Notes: generated by a model from the letters alone, not told the origin. A stretch of 64,000 bases of DNA from Aeromicrobium erythreum (GCF_001509405.1 NZ_CP011502.1:1054001-1118000); one strand, 5' to 3'; numbered from the stretch's first letter, positions 38,892 to 47,224 are shown. Numbers and translations are program-made.

Positions 38892-39391
38892 CGCGTGCGG
38901 ACGAGCGGGGCAGCGTGACGGTGATGACGATCGGGTTCCTGGTGCTGGTCGCGCTGCTGCTGGCGGTGGTGGTGAATGCGACGGCGGCCTACCTGCAGCG
39001 TCAGGAGGTGGCGAACCTGGCTGACGGTGCTGCGCTGGCCGCAGCCGACGGTCTCGACGAGGCTGCCTTCTACGCCGAGCAGCGGGTCGAGCTCGACGCG
39101 GCGTCGGCGCGGGCGCTGGTCGGTGACTATCTGGCAGGCGAGGAGGTGTCCGCCGTGCAGGTGGGTGTCGTGGACGGGACGGTCACGGTGCGCCTGGAGC
39201 GCGTCGTCGCCCTTCCCCTCACCCCACCCGGCTGGCCCGCCCGCACGCGCGTGTCGGCGGAGGCGTCGTCGCAGGTGCGCGAGTTGGCGGAGTGGGATCG
39301 AACAGCGTTCAAGCGGCGACCTCTGTCAGGCTGGCGTGAACGCACCACCGAGCTCAGTCAGCAGCGGAAAAATCGATGTCTGCTCAGTTAG
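38888..39391 (+). CDS. TadF/TadG-type pilus assembly protein (Rv3654c-like), possibly altered C-terminus
   Basis: 167 aa from ATG 38888. MTRADERGSVTVMTIGFLVLVALLLAVVVNATAAYLQRQEVANLADGAALAAADGLDE is the membrane-anchored start shared by actinobacterial helicase/secretion-neighbourhood TadE-like proteins; VTVRLERVVALPLTPPGWP follows. Relatives end shortly after this domain. Here SSQVRELAEW continues into a basic, low-GC tail (DRTAFKRRPLSGWRERTTELSQQRKNRCLLS), suggesting that the native stop was lost by sequence change near 39.29 kb. Confidence 0.7.
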   Translation: MTRADERGSVTVMTIGFLVLVALLLAVVVNATAAYLQRQEVANLADGAALAAADGLDEAAFYAEQRVELDAASARALVGDYLAGEEVSAVQVGVVDGTVTVRLERVVALPLTPPGWPARTRVSAEASSQVRELAEWDRTAFKRRPLSGWRERTTELSQQRKNRCLLS

Positions 39392-39401
39392 TGTGGACTT
39401 C

Positions 39402-39560
39402 GTGAAGACCTGGGACGCGGCGCGCGTGCGGCGTATCGTCATAGGCATGTGCATCGTCGGCGCCGTCATCGCTGTAGCGCAGAGGGAAGCATCAATAGCG
39501 GGCGTGTGCGCTGCGGGTGCGGTGGCGATGTGGTTCATGCCTCCGAAGAGTCGCACCTGA
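39402..39560 (+). CDS. Small membrane protein, hypothetical
   Basis: 52 aa from GTG 39402 (VKTWDAARVRRIVIGMCIVGAVIAVAQ). Two short hydrophobic segments (about 12-26 and 32-45) end in PPKSRT. No family recognised; a GTG at 39393 is an alternative start. Lies in the lower-GC accessory stretch after the Tad genes. Confidence 0.4.
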   Translation: MKTWDAARVRRIVIGMCIVGAVIAVAQREASIAGVCAAGAVAMWFMPPKSRT

Positions 39561-39599
39561 CTCTTGTCGAGGCTCGGGACCTGTGCTTAACGTCGAGGT

Positions 39600-40046
39600 A
39601 TGAGTAAGACATTCAAGTTCTGCGTGATTGCGTTGGCTTCGATCCTCCTTGCTGTAGGGACCACAGTTCCCGCTGAAGCAGCTATCAAAACATGGACAAA
39701 TTCGAGCCACACGCGTGCCCAGAAGTGCTACACCCCACCGGCGTGCACGAACTACGCGAAGAGCATCACCTTCGCCGCAAAGTCCAACTCTCAGATGCGA
39801 ACCATCACCGCGACCGGGAGAGTCCTGGCGCAGACAGGGGCCAACAAGTACTCCCAGATCTACTCTCGGACCATCACGGCGAGAAACACGACTGAGAACG
39901 TCTGGCGCTGGTCGATTCCCAGGAAGTACGGCAACGCCAAGTTGAAGGTCGTCGTCTCAGCCACCTTCAAGAAGCGGCTCTACTCCGCTAGTCGGTCGAG
40001 CACGAAGTACATCTGGGAAGGAATCCCGGCTGTTGCGCCCGAGTGA
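39600..40046 (+). CDS. Secreted hypothetical protein
   Basis: 148 aa. Clear signal peptide MSKTFKFCVIALASILLAVGTTVPAEAA with probable cleavage after AEA. The mature part is basic and beta-rich (KSITFAAKSNSQMRTITATGRVLAQ; SRTITARNTTENVWRWSIP; KLKVVVSATFKKRLYSASRSS) with two Cys that could pair. Only ~50% GC at the start and AT-rich codons compared with neighbours, suggesting transfer. No family recognised. A hairpin follows the stop. Confidence 0.65.
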   Translation: MSKTFKFCVIALASILLAVGTTVPAEAAIKTWTNSSHTRAQKCYTPPACTNYAKSITFAAKSNSQMRTITATGRVLAQTGANKYSQIYSRTITARNTTENVWRWSIPRKYGNAKLKVVVSATFKKRLYSASRSSTKYIWEGIPAVAPE

Positions 40047-40056
40047 CAGGTACTCG

Positions 40057-40106
40057 AAACGGTGAGCGGCGGGATATCGATAGATGGTGCCCGCCGCTCG
40101 CCGTTT
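40057..40106 (+). terminator. Long-stem hairpin after the secreted protein gene
   Basis: AAACGGTGAGCGGCGGG (40057-40073) pairs with CCCGCCGCTCGCCGTTT (40090-40106), a 17-bp stem with one G-U pair and a 16-nt loop. It ends in TTT and lies 11 nt after the stop codon, so termination is likely. Confidence 0.7.
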
Positions 40107-40289
40107 CTCAGGTCTCCGCCTTCCGCGCGAGAGTCACAACCTCGAGTGAATCAATGGCACGACGGCGCCCGCCGTACTGCAGCGGAGGGATACGTCGGCC
40201 TTGTCTTTGCATGGGAAGAAGACCACCGCGGCTGCGTCTGCGCTCGGTTGCCTGCGCTCCTGAGGGTGCGTCAAGAGGTCGAAACCCAT

Positions 40290-41423
40290 TTAACGGTCTC
40301 CGTTCACGAGCGTCACCAGCCGCATGGCGTCCGGGCTGGACGTCTGCTTGACGTAGATGAAGCTGCTGCCACTGAGACGGTTCGAGCCGGTGTCGTTGCT
40401 GCCCGGGAGGGAGAACAGCTTCCCGCGTCGCAGGTCGAGGAGGAAGGCGCGGTCGCCGGTGGAGAAGCTGATCCAGTCGCTGGTGCCGTTGAGGTAGCCG
40501 ACCGTGTTCTTGCCGAGGTTCACGGTGAAGCGACCGTGCTCGGTCGACTCGACCGTCAGACGGCGGCGGCCGTCGGCCGTCGTGCAGGCGACGCGGACAC
40601 CCTTCGTGGCGAAGGCGCCGCAGTCCGCCGGCATCCCTGCGTCGGTGACCTCTCCGGAGGATCCACGGTCCGGGTCCCAGCGTGCGAGCGTGCTGTCGAG
40701 GAGGACGTCGAGCTGGCGTCCCGCGGCCCAGGCACCGGTCGCCTTCGGCACGACCTTCTCGAGCCTGCCGCCCGTCAGCGGGACGCGGTAGGCGGAGGTC
40801 TGGACGACGTTCTGCTGGTCGTCCACCCGATCGACCGCGACGACGTAGACGTCGTCGCCCACGACCTGCGGCCGGATGGCGTCGGGTGACGGCCAGGGCG
40901 GGTCCTTGATGCCGAGCTGCTGGTAGGACGCGAGCTCCTTCTCCTCTCCCGTCTCGAGATTCAGCGCGTACAACCGCCACGGCATGGCGTCATAGTTTCC
41001 CTGCGTGGTCTCGACCCAGACCACGGTCTTGCCGGCAACGGCGACGTCGACGATGTAGCGCGGGGCCCCCGGCTTCCCGTGACGGGCAAGCTCTGTGACC
41101 TCGTTGGTCTTTGGGTCGACGGATATCAGTGCACCTCCGCGAGGGTCGTCCTCGGAGGGCTGACCCGACTTGGAGGTTCCCGAGAGGGACATGATCAGCC
41201 GACCATCGGTGCGGTCGAAGTAGACAACCTGCTGTCCGTCCAGGACCGTCGGGATGCGCGAGCTCACGGTGTAGTCGTCGCCCTCCGTGAACGACGGTGG
41301 CGCGGGAGAGAGCGCGAACTGACGCTGGGGCTCGGGCTCCTTCGTCGTCGTGCAGGACGTCGTGCCGAGTACGACCGCCGCCATCGCCGAGGCGATGGCG
41401 GCGGCCTTGCGCGCAGAGGTCAC
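40290..41423 (-). CDS. Lipoprotein with beta-propeller-like repeats
   Basis: 377 aa from GTG 41423 (VTSARKAAAIASAMAAVVLGTTSC), a signal peptide with lipobox GTTSC. The mature protein is beta-rich with recurring blades of the type VVYFDRTDGRLIMSL, GALISVDPKTNEVTEL, TVVWVETTQGNYDAMPWRLYALNLETGEEKELA and VGYLNGTSDWISFSTGDRAFLLDLRRGKLFSL. This resembles TolB/PQQ-like propellers that bind partners outside the cell; a specific family is not recognised. The start overlaps the stop of the upstream C39-like gene (GTGA), so the two products probably work together. Confidence 0.75.
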   Translation of the reverse strand: MTSARKAAAIASAMAAVVLGTTSCTTTKEPEPQRQFALSPAPPSFTEGDDYTVSSRIPTVLDGQQVVYFDRTDGRLIMSLSGTSKSGQPSEDDPRGGALISVDPKTNEVTELARHGKPGAPRYIVDVAVAGKTVVWVETTQGNYDAMPWRLYALNLETGEEKELASYQQLGIKDPPWPSPDAIRPQVVGDDVYVVAVDRVDDQQNVVQTSAYRVPLTGGRLEKVVPKATGAWAAGRQLDVLLDSTLARWDPDRGSSGEVTDAGMPADCGAFATKGVRVACTTADGRRRLTVESTEHGRFTVNLGKNTVGYLNGTSDWISFSTGDRAFLLDLRRGKLFSLPGSNDTGSNRLSGSSFIYVKQTSSPDAMRLVTLVNGDR

Positions 41424-42430
41424 AGGACGACGCCCCACGGCTGGGTGAAGATGCGCATGCTCGTGTTCCGCATCGCGTTGGTCTTCTGCGGAGCCTTCGA
41501 CTGGCCTGTGTTCGTCCACCGGCCTGCGACCGGGTCCGCGTAGGCGAGCCTGTCGCCCGAGCCGGAGTAGCCGTAGCCCATGATCAGGTGGTCGATCGTG
41601 AAGGTCGTGTAGTGGTAGTTGTAGTGCGGGTTGCCCGCCCCGGCCAGCTCCCGCGTCCCGTACACGACGGCGCGGTTGTAGACGCCGATCGAGTTCACGA
41701 CGCCGCTCTTGATCGAGGCCGCTGACGGGCTCGAGACGAGGCGGGACGCGAAGCCGGCCCACCGGTTGAGCGTGAGCGGGATGCGCGACATGTTCGTGCC
41801 GCTCGTGGTGGTCGCGAGGTAGCGGGACGAGGCCAGCGTCGTCTGGGAGATGGTGTCGGAGGAGTTGTAGCGGCTCCGCTCGCAGGCGCTGCACGACGCG
41901 CGGATCGCCATCGCGACGGACGCCGGCCCGCAGTAGTAGGAGGTGCGCTGGGTGGAGTGGCGCACGGGGAGCGCCTTCTGCGTCGCCGCTGCCATCACGC
42001 TGGCACCGGAGTCGGACGTGGTCGACGCGTCGGCGGAGAAGTCGGGCTCGGGCTCGATCTCCGAGTACGGGCGCCCGGCGACGCGCTCGACCTCCGCGCG
42101 TGCCGCGACGATCCGCTCGTCGAGCGACGGCTCACCGTCCGCCCGCGCGGTCGCGGCGCCGGCTCCACCGGCGAGGTACTTCTCGGCGTAGAGCGCGTGC
42201 AGGGCGTCGAGGGCGTCGTTGAGCGGCTTCTCGGCCTGCACCGACGGCAGGTCCCCGAGCGACTCGTACCCGTTGGGCAACGCGATGCCCCGACCCTCGG
42301 GCGTGGCCGGCTCGTCCGCGGCGGACGCCGGAGCCGCCGCGAGCAGCGCGGCGATCGTGACGGCTGACAGAGCGGCGAGGCCGAGACCGGTGGTGGTGCG
42401 TTGCCTGCGGCGGCGTCGCGAACTGAACAT
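41420..42430 (-). CDS. Secreted C39/papain-like cysteine peptidase candidate
   Basis: 336 aa. Tat- or Sec-type signal (MFSSRRRRRQRTTTGLGLAALSAV...APASA), a helical pro-region to about 150, then a peptidase-like domain with TSYYCGPASVAMAIRASC (putative nucleophile Cys167) and a His-containing HYTTFTIDHLIMGYGYSGSGDRLAYADPV. This matches the C39-like/'papain-like' fold seen in many exported actinobacterial proteins. Substrate unknown. The ATG 42430 has AGGGGGG 7 nt upstream. It is coupled to the lipoprotein gene that follows. Confidence 0.75.
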   Translation of the reverse strand: MFSSRRRRRQRTTTGLGLAALSAVTIAALLAAAPASAADEPATPEGRGIALPNGYESLGDLPSVQAEKPLNDALDALHALYAEKYLAGGAGAATARADGEPSLDERIVAARAEVERVAGRPYSEIEPEPDFSADASTTSDSGASVMAAATQKALPVRHSTQRTSYYCGPASVAMAIRASCSACERSRYNSSDTISQTTLASSRYLATTTSGTNMSRIPLTLNRWAGFASRLVSSPSAASIKSGVVNSIGVYNRAVVYGTRELAGAGNPHYNYHYTTFTIDHLIMGYGYSGSGDRLAYADPVAGRWTNTGQSKAPQKTNAMRNTSMRIFTQPWGVVL

Positions 42431-42730
42431 GATGTGTCCCCCCTGGGAGCGTCGACGGTGTGTGCGTCGATCAACCCATGGGAGGAGCCGCGGGCAGAAG
42501 CGTTCGAACGATCTTCTGAAGACGGCTTGACATCCGGCCGCTGAGGTGAGCCGAGACAGCGGCGCTTCGGTGTACCGCTCTCCAACAGTCCAGATGGTCG
42601 GGCGCACCTGTGCCATCGACCGGGTCCGAGCGAGACGGAGCTGGAGCGTGCTCAGCACGTCACGGATGCGCGACTTGCAGGTAGGCGGTGAGAACGCTGA
42701 GGAGCATGACTTTCAGGTGAGAACGTCACG
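42431..42730. other. Intergenic region
   Basis: 300 bases between two minus-strand genes, presumably holding the promoter of the C39-like gene. I see no RNA gene, terminator or convincing small coding sequence. Confidence 0.4.
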
Positions 42731-43420
42731 TCATGGCCGAACGGCTCGCCAGCCGTCGCCCACCAGCGCTTCCCTCAGATCGGCTTTCTCCCGGGGCGCA
42801 GCCGGGTATTTCGGCAAGATGGGCTGCGCGGAGACCTCCGACACGCACCATCCCCCGGGCGATCGCTCGACGTCCACGCGGTACGTGTTCCAGCCTGTGT
42901 ACGAACCGTCGGCGATGTGCACGACGCCGGCGATCTCCACTGCGAAACCCGGATCCTCGGCCTGGCTCCTGACCCACATGGTCTGATCGGTTGACCAGTA
43001 GCGACCGAGGCCGGACCGTTGTTGCTCCTCGACCTCGCCGATCAGGGCGCTACGCGTCCGCACACTCAACGCGTCGCATCCGACGTCTGCGAGAAGGGAA
43101 CGCATGTCCACGGCGTCACGCACGTCCATGACGGACTGGCTCAGCGCCAGGGCGAATTCTTCGGCGGAGACGTGGTCGTTGCTAGCGGTCCTCGCGGCAC
43201 GTTCGACCTTCTCCCTGGACGCGGTTCCGAAGAGCGCCTTTGACACCTGAGTCGACGTGATCGGCTTGCTGAGCGGTTCGGCTGCTCCGAGCTCGGGACG
43301 TGTCTGGGAGCTCCTCGAGGCGCTGGCTCCGTCAGAAGTGGTGGGAGACCTGGCGTTCGTGCACGACGCGAGCGCCATGGACGCGAGCAGCAAGGTGCCC
43401 GCAGTCAGGATCACTCTCAC
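42731..43420 (-). CDS. Lipoprotein, hypothetical
   Basis: 229 aa from GTG 43420 (VRVILTAGTLLLASMALASC), a lipoprotein signal with lipobox LASC. The mature part has a Ser/Thr-rich linker, a helical middle (SAEEFALALSQSVMDVRDAVDM) and a beta-rich end (GRYWSTDQTMWVRSQ; AVEIAGVVHIADGSYTGWNTYRVDVER; GGWCVSEVSAQPI) reminiscent of NTF2-like lipoproteins. No family recognised. Two Cys of the mature part (in VGCDAL and GGWCVS) could form a disulfide. Confidence 0.65.
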   Translation of the reverse strand: MRVILTAGTLLLASMALASCTNARSPTTSDGASASRSSQTRPELGAAEPLSKPITSTQVSKALFGTASREKVERAARTASNDHVSAEEFALALSQSVMDVRDAVDMRSLLADVGCDALSVRTRSALIGEVEEQQRSGLGRYWSTDQTMWVRSQAEDPGFAVEIAGVVHIADGSYTGWNTYRVDVERSPGGWCVSEVSAQPILPKYPAAPREKADLREALVGDGWRAVRP

Positions 43421-43909
43421 GCCACGGCCCTGTCGATGATCGAGTCGCTGGAGGCGAAGGCGAATGCGAGTCGTCCGGAAAGGTGTGGATGAGATCCGTG
43501 GGGCTGGGCCTCCACGCCTGGCGCCTTCAGATCGTGGGTCCGATCCCCATCCATGCATGCGCCGTGCCCTTCGAAGCGGTCTGGACCTCTCGTGCTGCGG
43601 ACCAGACGCCCGCATCGCCGCCAGCCGAGCTGATGCTGCCGTAGTCGCGATGCGTCCGGGTCTCGTGTTGTGCACGCTAGAGGTAGGGAAGGACGCCACG
43701 TCGAGGCACCGCGTGATTCCGCGCTGCGGCCATACGGACGGACGAGAGCCGGGCGACGCGCCGGTACATCCCCGACTCCGTCCGAGCACTTCGTCGTGCG
43801 CACCGGTGGATGTCCGACGAGGCAGAGACGCTGGGTCCCACCTCGACCTCACCTCGACATGAACGCGTGGTGAGGGGGAGGGGCGTCGAAAGTCAGACGC
43901 TGACGGCTC
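43421..43909. other. Long intergenic stretch without a supported gene
   Basis: 489 bases between two minus-strand genes. Open frames on both strands are short, Arg/Pro-rich and lack ribosome-binding sites. A tRNA T-arm-like element (GTGGGTCCGATCCCCAT, 43534-43550) is visible but no tRNA can be folded around it. The stretch may be decayed DNA. Confidence 0.4.
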
Positions 43910-44392
43910 TCAGCGCGTGTACTGCCCCTTCCGCCGCAGCGCCGAGCCGACGGCGAAGCCGATGAGCAGCAGGGCGGCGGCGAGGATGGCGTGCAGCCAG
44001 GTGTCGGCGGTGTCGAGCGGGACGACGTTGGCGTCGGACGTGTGGTCGACCATGAGGCCGTAGACCGTCAACGCGGCGTAGACGATGCCGCTGCCCACGA
44101 GGTAGGCGGGAGCGAGGCGGGGGCGGAGGGCCGCCGCGAGGCCGAGCAGGCCGAACAGCACGTGCACGAGGTTGTGCAGCACCGACACCTGGAACACACC
44201 GAACAGCTCCGCGCCGCTGTGGTGGCCGCTGCCGCTCAGCTGGTCGAGGTCGGTCGTGACGCCCGGGACGAAGCCCAGGACGCCGACGAGGAGGAACACG
44301 GCACCGAAGAGGAGGGCTGCCCCGCGGGCGAGGACGACGGGGTCCTCGTCGGGGCGCGGGCCGGTGCTGGACAGATGGTGGTTCTCGGACAC
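43910..44392 (-). CDS. DUF4383 membrane protein
   Basis: 160 aa with four membrane segments. The signature LFGVFQVSVLHNLVHVLFGLLGLAAAL and the final DTWLHAILAAALLLIGFAVG define the DUF4383 family, common in actinobacteria, often near stress genes, function unknown. The N-terminus is hydrophilic. Only 56 nt separate it from the MBL-hydrolase gene upstream, so it may belong to the same transcript. Confidence 0.9.
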   Translation of the reverse strand: MSENHHLSSTGPRPDEDPVVLARGAALLFGAVFLLVGVLGFVPGVTTDLDQLSGSGHHSGAELFGVFQVSVLHNLVHVLFGLLGLAAALRPRLAPAYLVGSGIVYAALTVYGLMVDHTSDANVVPLDTADTWLHAILAAALLLIGFAVGSALRRKGQYTR

Positions 44393-44448
44393 GGTGGTAC
44401 CTCTCGGTGCTGGTCAGGGGCAGGACAGGGCAGGTCAGGGCGTGCGGG

Positions 44449-45195
44449 TCAGGCGGCACCGGCGATGCGGGCCATCGAGGCCGCGGCGCGGGCGCCGTCG
44501 ACGAAGGGCTCGCCGTGGCCGGGCAGCACGACGTCGGCGTCGGTCTCGGCGATGGCGTCGAGCGAGGCGAGCGCACGGTCGCGGTCACGGGTGCCGGCGC
44601 GCGCGACGACGCGCGGCCCGCGACGTCCGGTGTACGGGTCGAGGGTCACCAGGGCGTCGCCGGTGAGCACGACGCCACGGTCGGGCAGGTGGAAGGCCAC
44701 GTGGCCGTCGGTGTGGCCCGGCGTGGGCACCGCGCACAGACCGCCCGGGAGCAGCGTGTGCTCGTCCTGGACGAGCACAGGACTGTCGAGCCCCTCGACG
44801 TTCAGGGCACCCGCCCGCACCATCGCGGCCAGGTGGCGCCACGAGCCGGGGTGCAGCACCGGGTAGAGCAGCCGCGGCCTCCCCGGGCGGTAGCGGTACG
44901 GGCGCTGCGCGATCGGCCCGTCACCCGTGTGCACCCACGTGTGCACGCCGCGCCGCTCGGCCGCGGCGCACACGCCCAGGTGGTCGAAGTGCGCGTGCGT
45001 GAGCACCACGGCCTCCAGCGACTCCCAGCTCATCCTGCGCTGCCAGAGCAGCTGCTCGACCAGCGGCCGGCACCCGGGCAGGCCGCCGTCGACGAGGACG
45101 CCACCCCGGTGGGTGTCGTCCTCGACGAGGTAGCAGCAGGTCGACGCGTGCTCCACCCGGTGGACACCGGGTGCGACGTCGAGCGTGATCACCAT
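44449..45195 (-). CDS. MBL-fold metallo-hydrolase
   Basis: 248 aa from ATG 45195. Metal-binding motif THAHFDHLG (HxHxDH) near 67-75, a further His in TPGHTDGHVAFH, Asp in LTGDALV and terminal VLPGHGEP: a complete metallo-beta-lactamase-fold metal site. Substrate unknown; the context with Mn-catalase suggests a detoxification role (inference). Its start overlaps the end of the preceding 43-codon gene. Confidence 0.9.
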   Translation of the reverse strand: MVITLDVAPGVHRVEHASTCCYLVEDDTHRGGVLVDGGLPGCRPLVEQLLWQRRMSWESLEAVVLTHAHFDHLGVCAAAERRGVHTWVHTGDGPIAQRPYRYRPGRPRLLYPVLHPGSWRHLAAMVRAGALNVEGLDSPVLVQDEHTLLPGGLCAVPTPGHTDGHVAFHLPDRGVVLTGDALVTLDPYTGRRGPRVVARAGTRDRDRALASLDAIAETDADVVLPGHGEPFVDGARAAASMARIAGAA

Positions 45196-45320
45196 CGACC
45201 TCCCGCCGCCGTGACCGCCAGCACCGCCCACCACGCCGCCACGAAGACGACGAGGCGGGCGACGCCGCGCGACACCGCGGGCGCGGTCGGCACCTGCCGT
45301 GCGTACGCGACCGGGCTCAC
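45189..45320 (-). CDS. Small single-span membrane protein between catalase and MBL hydrolase
   Basis: 43 aa from GTG 45320 (VSPVAYARQVPTAPAVSRGVARLVVFVAAWWAVLAVTAAGGRW), with one hydrophobic helix at about 21-39. It is supported by overlaps on both sides: its GTG overlaps the catalase stop (GTGA), and its TGA lies inside the first codons of the MBL gene. No homologue is recognised; it could be a membrane tether or simply a coupling ORF. Confidence 0.45.
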   Translation of the reverse strand: MSPVAYARQVPTAPAVSRGVARLVVFVAAWWAVLAVTAAGGRW

Positions 45321-46180
45321 GACAGCGCGTCCTTCGCCTTGTCGATGAGCCCCTTCGTCTCCTGCAGCTCCTGCGTCCCGTACAGACGCGGGTCGCCCGG
45401 AGCCAGCTCGGGGATCTGCCCGTGCGCCTCGATCAGCGCTGAGCGGAAGTCGCCCCGACCGTCGGGTGCAGGACCCGAGGCCCACGACCCCTCCGTCGCC
45501 GCCTCGCCGTCGCTCGCCTGGATGAAGGTGTGCGAGAACTCGTCGAACTCCTCCTCCAGCGGGAACGCCTCGGGTGTCGGCACGCCGTCGAGCCCGTCGG
45601 CCTTCAGCTCCTCGATCGCCGAGAGCCACTGCATCTGGTGCATGTGGTCGCGCGTCACCAGGAAGCGGATCAGGTCCTTCACGCCCTGGTCGTCGGTCAT
45701 GTGGAACAGGCGCGCCACCTGCAGGCGACCCTGCATCTCGGCCGTCACGTTCAGGTGGAAGTCGGCCATCAGGTTGCCGCTCGCCGTGACGAACGCACCC
45801 GACCACGGCACGCCGTTGCTGTCGTGCGGGTAGGCGCCGCCGCCGTTGACGATCGTCTGCTGCGGGTTCTGCTGCCCGAACTCGCTCGCCTGCGTCGAGC
45901 CCGTCGTGTCGTCCGGCGCCATCGGCGGCGCCTTGTCGAGCAGCTGGTCGATCATCGTCGTGATCATCTCGACGTGGCTCAGCTCCTCGGTGCCGATCGA
46001 CATCAGCATGTCCTTGTACTTGCCGGGCAGCCGACAGTTCCAGCCCTGGTAGAGGTACTGCATGGCGACGGTCATCTCGCCCCACTTGCCGCCCAGCACC
46101 TCCTGGAAGCGGCGGGCGAACGCGGGATCGGGTGCGTCGGGGCGGGCCGTGAACTGCAACGGCTTCTGGTGGGTGAACAT
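45317..46180 (-). CDS. Manganese catalase family protein
   Basis: 287 aa. Ferritin-like four-helix bundle with the metal ligands of the family visible: GEMTVAMQYLYQGW, TEELSHVEMITTMID, TAEMQGRLQVARL and TRDHMHQMQWLSAIEEL. GKWGEMTVAMQYLYQGWNC and the LPGKYKD phrase are typical of dimanganese catalases, which dismutate hydrogen peroxide without haem. It heads a minus-strand operon with the small membrane protein and the MBL hydrolase. Confidence 0.92.
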   Translation of the reverse strand: MFTHQKPLQFTARPDAPDPAFARRFQEVLGGKWGEMTVAMQYLYQGWNCRLPGKYKDMLMSIGTEELSHVEMITTMIDQLLDKAPPMAPDDTTGSTQASEFGQQNPQQTIVNGGGAYPHDSNGVPWSGAFVTASGNLMADFHLNVTAEMQGRLQVARLFHMTDDQGVKDLIRFLVTRDHMHQMQWLSAIEELKADGLDGVPTPEAFPLEEEFDEFSHTFIQASDGEAATEGSWASGPAPDGRGDFRSALIEAHGQIPELAPGDPRLYGTQELQETKGLIDKAKDALS

Positions 46181-46294
46181 GGCGGCTCCTCGTGGGTCCC
46201 GACGCGCGGTGCCGCACGTCGTGGTGGCCGGAGGCGTACCCGCCGCGGGCCACCCAGACACCTCCGTGTGGACGGGGATGGTCGAATAGGGGCC

Positions 46295-47224
46295 ATGCGT
46301 CGCCTGCTGCTGCCCGTGGTCGCCACCGCCCTGCTGCTCGCCGGGTGCACCGGCGGAGGGAGCAGCGCCGACCCCGGCGCCACCTCCACGCCCACCGCGT
46401 CGCCCACCTTCTCGGCCGACTTCGCCGACCTGGAGCAGGAGTACGACGCGCGGCTCGGCGTCTACGCGATCGACACCGGCACCGGCCAGGTCGTGGAGCA
46501 CCGGGCGGGGGAGCGGTTCGCGTACGCGTCGACGATCAAGGCGATCGCGGTCGGCGCGCTCATGCACGAGAAGCCCCGCTCCGTGCTCGACCAGACCGTG
46601 CAGATCAGCGAGGACGACCTCGTCGACTTCTCCCCGCAGGTCGAGAAGGCGCTCGAGGCCGGGCAGACCGAGCTCACCGTGCGCGAGGTCGCCGACGCGG
46701 CCGTCCGGTACAGCGACAACACCGCCGGCAACCTGCTGTTCGACCTGCTCGGCGGTCCTGAGGAGCTGCAGGGCGTGCTGCGCGAGATCGGCGACCGCAC
46801 GACGAAGGTGTCGCGCATCGAGCCCGACCTCAACGAGGCCACGCCCGGCGACGACCGCGACACCACCACGCCCGAGGCGCTCGCCACCGACCTGCGCCGG
46901 CTCACGCTCCCGGCGGCCGACGGCGAGAAGGACGTGAACGACGGCTACGCGCGCGCCTTCCTCACCGACCTCATGGTGCGCAACACCACCGGCGACGACC
47001 TCATCCGCGCGGGCGTCCCCGACACGTGGGAGGTCGCCGACAAGACCGGGGCGGCCAAGTACGGCACCCGCAACGACATCGCGATCCTGCGCCGCGCGGA
47101 GGGCGCCCCGATCGTCATCGCCATCATGTCGTCCAAGGACGACCAGGACGCCGAGGCCGACGACGACCTCGTCGCCGACGCCACGCGCGTCGCCGTCGCC
47201 GGGTTCGGCGTCTCGAACGACTGA
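46295..47224 (+). CDS. Class A serine beta-lactamase, lipoprotein form
   Basis: 309 aa. Lipoprotein signal (MRRLLLPVVATALLLAGC), Ser/Thr/Pro linker, then a class A fold with all catalytic motifs: S79TIK82 (SxxK), S140DN142 (SDN), E176PDLN180 (omega-loop ExxLN) and K250TGA (KTG). It should hydrolyse penicillin-type beta-lactams at the outer face of the membrane; spectrum is unknown. Codon use is host-like, so it looks intrinsic rather than recently acquired. Divergent from the Mn-catalase gene; no AmpR- or BlaI-type regulator adjacent. Confidence 0.9.
   Translation: MRRLLLPVVATALLLAGCTGGGSSADPGATSTPTASPTFSADFADLEQEYDARLGVYAIDTGTGQVVEHRAGERFAYASTIKAIAVGALMHEKPRSVLDQTVQISEDDLVDFSPQVEKALEAGQTELTVREVADAAVRYSDNTAGNLLFDLLGGPEELQGVLREIGDRTTKVSRIEPDLNEATPGDDRDTTTPEALATDLRRLTLPAADGEKDVNDGYARAFLTDLMVRNTTGDDLIRAGVPDTWEVADKTGAAKYGTRNDIAILRRAEGAPIVIAIMSSKDDQDAEADDDLVADATRVAVAGFGVSND

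Noticed and set aside
43534..43550. T-arm-like sequence GTGGGTCCGATCCCCAT suggesting a tRNA
   Set aside because: No matching acceptor, D-arm or anticodon arm can be built around it; at best a decayed fragment.
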